A stretch of DNA of 64,000 bases from Lachnospiraceae bacterium. GTDB taxonomy: Bacteria; Bacillota; Clostridia; Lachnospirales; Lachnospiraceae. The notes under the pieces were generated by a model. The model was not told the origin of the DNA, searched no databases, and worked only from the letters and a program-made list of their open reading frames with translations. The stretch lies in assembly GCA_910575075.1 (NCBI GenBank), contig CAJTCY010000007.1, forward strand, positions 62,001 to 126,000, given 5' to 3'. Made by a program: the position numbers and the translations under genes. This document shows positions 48,369-56,022 of the stretch, in pieces (positions within the stretch are counted from its first letter, which is position 1; each line of letters begins with the position of its first letter).

Positions 48369-48464
48369 AACCACAGATTCTGTGGTTTCTGATTCACGGC
48401 AAGGGAAACGTCAGGTTTCCATATGCCTGCCGGAATTCTTACCCTCCAGAATGGAGGAATTTCA
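48369..48464 (+). ncRNA. Structured 5' leader, candidate cis-regulatory RNA of unknown class
   Basis: Three stem-loops in 95 bases. AACCACAG-att-CTGTGGTT is at 48369-48387. A composite stem at 48397-48432 has CGGCA pairing with TGCCG and, inside it, GGAAAC-gtcag-GTTTCC. CCTCCA-gaa-TGGAGG at 48443-48457 pairs the ribosome site GGAGG of the next gene. The last stem would hide the ribosome site, as in translational switches. It does not match the c-di-GMP-I consensus or any class I recognise. Confidence 0.5.
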
Positions 48465-49481
48465 ATGTCTAAGAAAAGCAAACTGTTACACATTATCATC
48501 ACGACACTAATCATGGCGTCTGTACTGTTTCCTTCTATGATGTCTTCTGTCAGAATACACGCAGCTCCCAGTGTTGGATTCGTACTCTTAAATTCCTATT
48601 CCAAAACGCTGAAAATCGGAGATGAATTTTATCTTGCCGCCATAACTTCAAATGGGAAAAAGCCTACGTTCAAATCCAGCAGCAGCAAGATTGCATCCGT
48701 CAATACTTATGGAAAAATCACTGCCAAGAAACCTGGCACTGCAAAAATCACTGCCAAAATTAAAAATGGGGAAGCTACCTGCACCGTAAAGGTAGAAGCT
48801 ACCAAAATTCAGTTAAGTGCCAGACATATCTCACTGGAAAATGGTTATTCTGCGCAGCTCAAGGCTTCTGCCTCCACTGGTCATACCGTCACTTTCCGCT
48901 CCAATAAAAAGAGTATAGCCGTCGTAGATGAACATGGAATAATTACGGCAAAAAAACCTGGTACCGCAACTATTACTGCAACTGCAGATCATGCAGCCGC
49001 AAGTTGTACCATTACGGTAAAAAAACCTCGTGTCAGCCTCAGTAAAAGTTCCGTTTCACTTTACCGCAAACGAATGGTACACCTGGCAGTTAAATCCAGC
49101 TCCAAAAGTACCCCCAGATGGAAAAGCAATAAAAAAAGCGTAGCCGTGGTGGACAGCAATGGAACTGTAACAGCCATAAAAAACGGCACTGCGATTATTA
49201 CCGTGACAGTCGACGGTGTCAGTAAAAGCTGTGAAGTCACTGTAAAAAAACCTACGGTCACCTTTGAAGTAAGTGAGATCACGCTCACCGTAGGAAAGAA
49301 AAAAAACGTAAAAGTATCTGTTTCATCCGGAAACAAACCTATCTTTTCAAGCTCCAACACCAGCATCGCCACGGTAGATGAAGATGGAACCGTTCTGGCG
49401 CAGGATGTCGGAAAAGCTTATATCTACGCCAGTGAGGACGGTGTAAAAAGCCGTATGCGCGTCATTGTAAAACAGAAATAA
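48465..49481 (+). CDS. Secreted protein with four Ig-like (BIG2) repeats
   Basis: 338 residues. Signal peptide (residues 1-33, 'LLHIIITTLIMASVLF') then four repeats of about 75 residues, each with 'SxxxSIAxVDxxGxITAKKPGTATITA' style beta strands. Very lysine- and serine-rich, so the mature protein is basic. No cell-wall sorting motif or catalytic domain, so it may be a surface adhesin or binding module. Its start has GGAGG inside a hairpin stem. Stands between xylB (divergent) and the LacI regulator gene. Confidence 0.85.
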   Translation: MSKKSKLLHIIITTLIMASVLFPSMMSSVRIHAAPSVGFVLLNSYSKTLKIGDEFYLAAITSNGKKPTFKSSSSKIASVNTYGKITAKKPGTAKITAKIKNGEATCTVKVEATKIQLSARHISLENGYSAQLKASASTGHTVTFRSNKKSIAVVDEHGIITAKKPGTATITATADHAAASCTITVKKPRVSLSKSSVSLYRKRMVHLAVKSSSKSTPRWKSNKKSVAVVDSNGTVTAIKNGTAIITVTVDGVSKSCEVTVKKPTVTFEVSEITLTVGKKKNVKVSVSSGNKPIFSSSNTSIATVDEDGTVLAQDVGKAYIYASEDGVKSRMRVIVKQK

Positions 49482-49576
49482 TTCTATCAAAATAACAGCA
49501 GATCACAAACTTACCGTAACCTAAGCAAACAATAACAATTCTAAAAATTGAGGGTAAGAATTCCAAATGTCAGATG

Positions 49577-49605
49577 TTGATTTGTACCATATAATCCTCT
49601 ATAAT
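49577..49605 (+). promoter_or_regulatory. Sigma-A promoter of the LacI regulator gene
   Basis: TTGATT - 17 bp - TATAAT on the plus strand, about 33 bp before the ATG at 49638. Near-consensus -10. Confidence 0.65.
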
Positions 49606-49637
49606 AATGATAATTATTTCTAAATATGGAGGTCCCT

Positions 49638-50657
49638 ATGGCAACAATGAAAGAAATAGCAGTCTTATCCGGCGTCTCACGGGGTACTGTCGACCGTGTG
49701 TTAAACCATCGCGGCTCTGTAAATCCAGACACGGCTGCACGGGTAATGAAAATTGCAGAAAAATTGAATTACCAGCCCAACAAGGCTGGGTTGATGCTTG
49801 CTGCCCAGAAGAAAAACTTAAAAATCGGCGTTGTCCTCTTTCAGGACACGAATCCGTTCTTTCAAGAAGTATTGAAAGGCGTTTATGCCAAAGCAGATGA
49901 GTTGTCCGGCTATAACTGCCAAGTACTTGTACGCCAGGTTTCTTTTGATGAAGAATGTCAGAGAGAATCCATGCGGGAGCTGGAACAGGAAGGCATTCAC
50001 GGTCTTGTGATTTCTCCTTTTAACGCGCCCTCCATCGCCGCCGAAATCAACAGGCTCTATCAGAACGGCGTTCCCACAATCACCACAAACACAGACCTCC
50101 CTTCAAGTCGGATCGCCTATGTGGGAAGTAATTACTATCTCTCCGGCCAGACAGCCGCGGGACTCTTAGGACGCATGACTTTTGGAAATGTAATTGTGGG
50201 AATTATCACTGGTTCTTCCCACGTTCTCTGCCATACTGACCGGATCGCAGGATTTCAGGAAACAGTCGGAACTTATTATCCCAATGTTACGATTATAAAA
50301 ACTATTATAGAAAATCATGATAACGATGAAGAGAGCTTCCAGAAAGTAAAGAAATTTCTGACAGAGCACCCAGAAATCAACGCATTATATTTTGCAGCCG
50401 CTGGGGTTTCCGGCGGCTGCCGCGCTGTCATGTCTCTGGGGCTTTCAGAAAAAATAAAGATATTTACTTATGACAATGTCCCTGCCACAACTGAGTTCAT
50501 CCGCAAGGGAGTCATTACAGCCACGATCTGCCAGCAGCCTTTCCTGCAGGGATTCCGTCCTGTAGAACTGCTGTCGCGCTATCTGCTGGAAGGAATCCTG
50601 CCAGAAACAGAACTGCAGTATGTGGACATTGATATCCGTATCCGAGAAAATATTTAA
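49638..50657 (+). CDS. LacI family transcriptional regulator
   Basis: 339 residues. Start at 49638 has GGAGG and gives the typical 'MATMKEIAVLSGVSRGTVDRVLNHRG' helix-turn-helix. The rest is a periplasmic-binding-type sugar-sensing domain ('KIGVVLFQDTNPFFQEVLKGVYAKADEL'). It probably responds to a sugar and controls the xylB-isomerase unit, the Ig-repeat gene or the solute-binding operon that ends just after it; none is proven. Confidence 0.93.
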   Translation: MATMKEIAVLSGVSRGTVDRVLNHRGSVNPDTAARVMKIAEKLNYQPNKAGLMLAAQKKNLKIGVVLFQDTNPFFQEVLKGVYAKADELSGYNCQVLVRQVSFDEECQRESMRELEQEGIHGLVISPFNAPSIAAEINRLYQNGVPTITTNTDLPSSRIAYVGSNYYLSGQTAAGLLGRMTFGNVIVGIITGSSHVLCHTDRIAGFQETVGTYYPNVTIIKTIIENHDNDEESFQKVKKFLTEHPEINALYFAAAGVSGGCRAVMSLGLSEKIKIFTYDNVPATTEFIRKGVITATICQQPFLQGFRPVELLSRYLLEGILPETELQYVDIDIRIRENI

Positions 50658-50672
50658 CTGCCGGAGTAATAT

Positions 50673-52340
50673 CTACTCCTTTTGTGCCGCCTGTACTCTC
50701 TTCTGAATCTCCAGGTTCAGTTGATTCAGGTATGCATCCACATCTATATTTGCCTGATAATTGCTCATATAAGCGGACCAATTCTTCTCAAATTCTTCTT
50801 CGGATGACATGATGACTTTGGGGAGCCACAGCCGCTTCGTCCGTTCCATCTCTGCTTTTGCCTGTCCATAAGCGCTGTCTGCCGGCCAGTCAGCAACACA
50901 GGAATACAAAGGAAACCAGGGACTTCCCTCTATCTCTTCTCCCAAAAATTCCTTCCAGGTTTGAAAACCGTATGCGTCCAGCACTTTTTTATCATAGTCT
51001 GAGAGTTTGTCATAATACTCTCCTGGCTGTTCTGAGGGCTGTATGGTATTGATGTTATCTGCAAGCATTCCTTCATATGCTGGAAAATACGTATAGGAAA
51101 AAACATTTTCTTTCTGAAAATCTCTATTTGCCCAGTTTTTCCTCTGTTCCTCTGTGCGGTAAAACTGTCCCTGCCCATCTACCTCATAGTCAATCCCGCG
51201 CTCTCCCCAATAGCGCAAGACCATAACTTCCGGCAGCAGAAGATCGTTTAAAAACTGCAGCGCTCCCTTCACATCCTGGCAGTCCACAGAGATTCCCAAT
51301 CCAGCCCCAATGTTCAGATTCGGTTCCGTACAATTATATTTTCCCTGAATCTGTTCATTTGCCGTGATGGCAAGCGGGACATACGTCCTATCATCCCTTC
51401 CATTGGCATACAGATTATTCTGTGCGTCCATAATCTGCCAATATTGATCTACAAATCCCAATACATTCCCTGCTGAAATCTTATCAATATACTGGCTGTA
51501 TGACAGCGTAAACGTTTCCGGATCTATCACTCCCCGATTAAACATCTGGCACAATTTCTGATAATACTGTTTTGCCTCCGGAATCGTATCATAGACTGCT
51601 GCTTTCTGGGTCTTTGTGTCTACAATGGCACAGCCTTCATTGGGATAACCAGCGAGAAACATAGCCGGGTTCTCCAGACAGAAATACCGCCAGTCATCAC
51701 ATAATATTTCAAACCCGATATTTTGCTGGCCGTCAGACTGTGGATTTTCCTCCAAATAAGAGGTAATCAGAGTAAAATATTCATCCAGCGTCTTCACTTC
51801 TGGAAAGCCTGCCCATTCCAGCACTCGTTTCTGAATCCAAAATGATTCACCTGAAAGCATCGTCTGGGTATTGTGCCCCTGTATAACTCCAAAAGGAGGA
51901 ATGTAATAAATATGCCCGTCCTCCTTGCGCAGAGATTCCCACTGTTTCGGCGTCAAATATTGATATAAATTGGGATAATCCTTGAGATAATCTTCCAGAG
52001 GCACCAACACTCCCGCTTCAATCAGCATACTGGATGCATCTGCCCCGTTGATAAAGTCAGGATATTGTCCGTTCTGAATCATAGAAGCGATTTTCTCTTC
52101 CGCCGTCTGCCCACTGAGCCATTCAATTTCTGCTCTGGCACCAGTAAGTTCAGCTATTTTGCTGCGGATTCGATTATCTTTTCCCTTCTCCTCCCCAGGC
52201 ACTGCCATAAAAGCAGTAAAGGTCTTTATCTCTTGTACAGATTTGCGCAATATATAGAAATACGCCAATCCAAACACCAGCGCTGCCAGAGCTAATATAC
52301 CTGCCAGCCATGCAGATTTCCTTTTTACCAGGTTTTTCAT
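50673..52340 (-). CDS. Extracellular solute-binding protein, family 1-like, with uncleaved membrane anchor
   Basis: 555 residues. A basic start and one hydrophobic helix (about residues 11-31, 'AWLAGILALAALVFGLAYFYIL') without a lipobox Cys suggest it stays anchored by that helix. The remaining part has the LplA-type oligosaccharide-binding features ('GQYPDFINGADASSMLIEAG', 'PEVKTLDEYFTLITSY', 'RYWGERGIDYEVDG'). It follows the response regulator gene by 13 bp. No ABC permease genes are next to it. It may feed the sensor kinase with bound ligand. Confidence 0.88.
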   Translation of the reverse strand: MKNLVKRKSAWLAGILALAALVFGLAYFYILRKSVQEIKTFTAFMAVPGEEKGKDNRIRSKIAELTGARAEIEWLSGQTAEEKIASMIQNGQYPDFINGADASSMLIEAGVLVPLEDYLKDYPNLYQYLTPKQWESLRKEDGHIYYIPPFGVIQGHNTQTMLSGESFWIQKRVLEWAGFPEVKTLDEYFTLITSYLEENPQSDGQQNIGFEILCDDWRYFCLENPAMFLAGYPNEGCAIVDTKTQKAAVYDTIPEAKQYYQKLCQMFNRGVIDPETFTLSYSQYIDKISAGNVLGFVDQYWQIMDAQNNLYANGRDDRTYVPLAITANEQIQGKYNCTEPNLNIGAGLGISVDCQDVKGALQFLNDLLLPEVMVLRYWGERGIDYEVDGQGQFYRTEEQRKNWANRDFQKENVFSYTYFPAYEGMLADNINTIQPSEQPGEYYDKLSDYDKKVLDAYGFQTWKEFLGEEIEGSPWFPLYSCVADWPADSAYGQAKAEMERTKRLWLPKVIMSSEEEFEKNWSAYMSNYQANIDVDAYLNQLNLEIQKRVQAAQKE

Positions 52341-52353
52341 TCCTTCCTCCTTT

Positions 52354-53940
52354 TTATATTCTGCCGTCCGGCTTCCGATTACGGATGCGGTATTGATTCG
52401 GCGTCATATGGTAGATCTGCACAAATTTATTGATAAAATATTCCGGCTTTCCAAATCCCACCTGCTCTGCGATCGCATAAATTCTCAAATTCGTACTGAC
52501 CAGAAGTTCTTGTGCTTTTTCCATTCTAAGATTATTCAAATAATCACGGAATACAATTCCATATTTCTTCTTATAGAGCTGTCCCAGATAGACATTATTG
52601 ACATAAAACAATTCTCCCAGAGACTTTAGGCTCATCTTCTCCATGTAATGTGCCTGCACATAATCGTCCACCCTGTCCAGCACTTTCCTGGATTCCTGTG
52701 TGCGCACCTGGGCCAGATACCCCGCATAATCAGAAAAAAATCCAGTGATTTCCTCCGTACTTCCGCTGATTACCAGCTTATTAAAAGACTCTTTTCCGAT
52801 ATACTCCAGAATCTCCTGCTGATTCGTCTCGTCGTCAAACTCCTGCACCATCTCCATTAGCCGGTATAAAATATGGTAAATGCTGGCATTGACCATTTCC
52901 ATGTTCATATCACTGCCGCGTATCTGTGTAAATATGCGTTCCGCACAGGACTCTATTTCTGAGATCTGATTGTTTTTTACTGCTTCCAGGAGAGAATCCA
53001 CATCTGTCTCGCGAACCTTCATGGAAGATTTTCTATTTCGGAAATCCTCATAATTCCTGACCTGCGCTTCCTCTTTGGCAAGGCCATGAAAGCAGCGCGC
53101 TACCCGAATGGACAAAAAGGACTGAGACAGCTGTTCCAGCGTTTCCACTGTCTGTCCTACATAAATCTGAACTGCACAGGAAAAGTGCTGCGTCACCCGT
53201 TTCTGTAGATTTTCCAAAAATTCTTCCTCACTGGATTCTGTTTTTTCATATAGTTCACTCGTCAGCAACAGCCCAACGCCAAAAATTTCTTCCTCCGCTT
53301 CCACCAAGGGCAGCACATGATAAGAAAATTCTTCCATTAAATCCTGCAGATATTGTACCAGCTCCCTCTCCTGCTCCATTCTCTGTTCTCTTGTGAGCAG
53401 GGCGAATTCTTGCTGATTTTTATCTAATTCAAAACTGACATATTTTTTACTTCCCTGGCTGCTGAGATAATTCTGCACCCAATTTACATTTTCATCAGAA
53501 AATTTTCCCAAAAGAATCTGCGAAATGTGAAAATCGTATTTCTCCCTCTGTTCTTTTTGTTCCTTTTGATAATTCTGATTGATTTTTTTTAATATTCCAA
53601 GCAATTCCTCTTCTTGAACAGGTTTTAGGATATAATCCAGCACATCCATCTGCAATGCCCTTCTGGCATAATTAAACTCTGCATAACCGGTGAGAATTAC
53701 AAACCGCACCTGACGTTCCAGATTTTGATGCGCATAAGAAATCAAGTCCATCCCGCTCATTCCCGGCATTCGGATATCTACAAATACCAGGTCAATTTCT
53801 ATCTCTTCCAGAATCCGAATGGCATCCATACCGTTCTCTGCTTCCGCTGCAATATGATAGCCATATTTTTCCCAATCCACCAAATGCCGCAGCCCCTGAC
53901 GGATAAACTGCTCATCATCTACCAGCAACACTTTAATCAT
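52354..53940 (-). CDS. Response regulator with AraC-type DNA-binding domain (YesN-like)
   Basis: 528 residues. Receiver domain at the start ('LLVDDEQFIRQGLRHLV', acceptor Asp in 'LVFVDIRMPGM', 'YILKPVQ'), a long middle region, and two AraC helix-turn-helices at the end ('MSLKSLGELFYVNNVYLGQLYKKKYG', 'IYAIAEQVGFGKPEYFINKF'). Starts within the kinase gene stop (ATGA overlap). These pairs commonly regulate sugar ABC transporters and glycosidases, and the GH43 gene upstream is a natural target. Confidence 0.93.
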   Translation of the reverse strand: MIKVLLVDDEQFIRQGLRHLVDWEKYGYHIAAEAENGMDAIRILEEIEIDLVFVDIRMPGMSGMDLISYAHQNLERQVRFVILTGYAEFNYARRALQMDVLDYILKPVQEEELLGILKKINQNYQKEQKEQREKYDFHISQILLGKFSDENVNWVQNYLSSQGSKKYVSFELDKNQQEFALLTREQRMEQERELVQYLQDLMEEFSYHVLPLVEAEEEIFGVGLLLTSELYEKTESSEEEFLENLQKRVTQHFSCAVQIYVGQTVETLEQLSQSFLSIRVARCFHGLAKEEAQVRNYEDFRNRKSSMKVRETDVDSLLEAVKNNQISEIESCAERIFTQIRGSDMNMEMVNASIYHILYRLMEMVQEFDDETNQQEILEYIGKESFNKLVISGSTEEITGFFSDYAGYLAQVRTQESRKVLDRVDDYVQAHYMEKMSLKSLGELFYVNNVYLGQLYKKKYGIVFRDYLNNLRMEKAQELLVSTNLRIYAIAEQVGFGKPEYFINKFVQIYHMTPNQYRIRNRKPDGRI

Positions 53941-55715
53941 TCTATTTCACCTGCTTTCACCATTTTTGGAAACTGTATACAAACTTCCGTTCCCTCCTGA
54001 GCGGTACTATTAATATCAATCCTCACCTGATCTCCATAATACTGATACAAGCGTACCACAGTATTTGCAATACCAATACTTTTTTGAGCCTCCTGGATAT
54101 AACTGATATCCGCCTGCTGAACCAGACTCTTCAAATGTTCCAGCTCTTCTGGCTCCATACCTCTTCCCTCATCCATAATCTCAAAAAGCAGGCTTTCTTC
54201 ATCCTCTGACACCGCCACTGTAATAGAGCCGCCCTCCACACTCTTTTCAATACCATGGACACATGCATTTTCTACAAAAGTAATGATGGTAAATTTAGGA
54301 ATCATACGTTTCTGGCATTCCGGCTGAATATATAAAAAGAATTCCATTCGTTCTCCAAAACGGTACTTCTGTATTTCCAGATATCTCCTGACATTATCAC
54401 ATTCCTCTTCAATTGAGACAAAGTCCTGATTCCACTGAATATTCTTCCTCATCAACACCGCAAAACTCTCCAGAATCTTAGCTGTCTCTGTCTCCTGTTT
54501 TAAAATACTGTGCATACGGATGCTTTCTAATGCATTAAATATAAAATGAGGATTCAACTGGCTCTGCAAAGCTTTCAGTTCCGCCTGCCTCCTGGAAATT
54601 TCAAGATTCTGCTCCCGTTCCTTATTTTTAAATACTACTTCTACCAGTTCCTTAATCCGCAATGCCATCAGATTATATCTGTGTATCATATTCCCAATTT
54701 CATCCGCGCCCTTTTCAAAAGGAATGACTTCATACATTCCCTTCTCCATACGCTCTAAATAATTCTGCGTCAATTCCACTCTGTCGTGCAGAGACCGGTA
54801 CAAAATATAGACAAACAGACTGGGCAGAATTAAATTTGCCAGATACAGAAGAAGGATGGATATTTTCTGTCTTTTAATGACGTCAAACATAATGGAAGGC
54901 TCTGCCGTCAGCATCAGCTCCATATTCAGACCATATATTTCCATAGGAACTTTTACAGAACATCCCTGTTCCTGATACTCTGACAATTCCCAGAATTCTT
55001 TTTCCTTGCTGTTTTTGTCCCTTGTAGACAAAATAATTTTGTCACTGGTGCACAGATACCCTTCCACTTCTTCACATATGAGGGCCATCTTGTCTACCAA
55101 AGACTGGTAATCCAGCTCCAGCATAATAATATTATCCCCGCCGCAGTGCGGCATTCTTTGTATCAGCACGAGCCGCCTGCCTCTGGAAATATAACCGCCG
55201 GATTCTTTTCCATCTTCATAATAATTGTAGAGATAAATATTTCTTCCACTGTTCTGAAATGCACGGTACCAACTGCTGTTCTCCACATCCTGCTTTTTTA
55301 CAAAATAAGTGCCGTTGGTGATGGTTTCGTTATCCGTACAAATTACTATACTGTAAGCAGACTGCGCCGTATAATAATATTGAATGACCTGGTTGTCCAT
55401 CAATTCCACATAGGCTTCATAATAAGCCGGCAGATTCTTGTATTGCTGTTTTAGAAATTTCTGCAGATTTACATTGCGGTCCAGATAATCTGCAATCGAT
55501 AACTGTTTACTTATATCACTGACAAATTCAAGCTCCAGCCTGTCTGCGATACTGTCAATTCGCTGCATCTGTTCTTTGTCCATGCCATCCTTCATACTCC
55601 AGATAATAAATCCATTGGTAGTAATCAAAGGAATCAGTACACAGACCAGAAAAAGAATCAGAAATTTTCCTCCAAGTTTGATGTCGTCCAGTTTTGTCAA
55701 TATCTTCTTTTTCAT
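53937..55715 (-). CDS. Sensor histidine kinase (YesM-like, HisK_sensor family)
   Basis: 592 residues. First membrane helix at about 16-38, a large extracellular sensing region to about 280, a second helix, then a HAMP-like linker. The His-kinase domain has 'LQSQLNPHFIFNALESIRMHS' (phospho-His box), 'NACVHGIEKSVEGG' N-box and 'DEGRGMEPEEL' G-box. GAGG precedes the start. It probably senses an extracellular carbohydrate and signals to the coupled YesN-like regulator. Confidence 0.94.
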   Translation of the reverse strand: MKKKILTKLDDIKLGGKFLILFLVCVLIPLITTNGFIIWSMKDGMDKEQMQRIDSIADRLELEFVSDISKQLSIADYLDRNVNLQKFLKQQYKNLPAYYEAYVELMDNQVIQYYYTAQSAYSIVICTDNETITNGTYFVKKQDVENSSWYRAFQNSGRNIYLYNYYEDGKESGGYISRGRRLVLIQRMPHCGGDNIIMLELDYQSLVDKMALICEEVEGYLCTSDKIILSTRDKNSKEKEFWELSEYQEQGCSVKVPMEIYGLNMELMLTAEPSIMFDVIKRQKISILLLYLANLILPSLFVYILYRSLHDRVELTQNYLERMEKGMYEVIPFEKGADEIGNMIHRYNLMALRIKELVEVVFKNKEREQNLEISRRQAELKALQSQLNPHFIFNALESIRMHSILKQETETAKILESFAVLMRKNIQWNQDFVSIEEECDNVRRYLEIQKYRFGERMEFFLYIQPECQKRMIPKFTIITFVENACVHGIEKSVEGGSITVAVSEDEESLLFEIMDEGRGMEPEELEHLKSLVQQADISYIQEAQKSIGIANTVVRLYQYYGDQVRIDINSTAQEGTEVCIQFPKMVKAGEIE

Positions 55716-56009
55716 CCCAGACCTCCTTCCATTCTATTTTAATGGATTTTACTCTGAAATACCAGTATCACTCATTGGACAATGTGAAATAAACAAAGGG
55801 TATCCACAAAGCCATAGCACTCCAAAAGCCATATCAGAAAATATACGATCGGGAAAGGGATGCTTTTTCATCCGATATGCGCTTTGGGGAGCTACGACTT
55901 TAAGGACACCCCCTGTTACATGCAGCCATCTCTGCGCCTAAGGGCGCAAAGATAACTGCTGCAGTGTTACACTGCTAATTTCCATTGAGAAATTATTTCA
56001 TTTTAGAAA
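55716..56009. other. Gap between GH43 gene end and histidine kinase
   Basis: 294 bp on the minus-strand transcript path. It holds a hairpin TTTGCGCC-CTTA-GGCGCA (about 55935-55955, with an AGA/TCT extension), a small stem AAGGGATGC/GCTTTTTCATCC, and the kinase promoter region. No gene seen. It could end the GH43 transcript partly and start the two-component one. Confidence 0.4.
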
Positions 56010-56022
56010 TTATTTCATTTTA
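55989..56022. repeat. 17-bp tandem duplication at the GH43 gene stop
   Basis: 'gaaattatttcatttta' occurs twice in tandem across the stop codon of the GH43 gene (TAA at 56010-56012). The second copy includes the last codons and the first is just past the stop. A recent slip or copy event is the simplest explanation. Confidence 0.6.

Noticed and set aside
48395-48435. c-di-GMP-I riboswitch in the leader of the Ig-repeat gene
   Set aside because: The start 'CACGGCAAGGG' is reminiscent, but the required 'GACGCAAAGC' core and the tetraloop receptor are missing.
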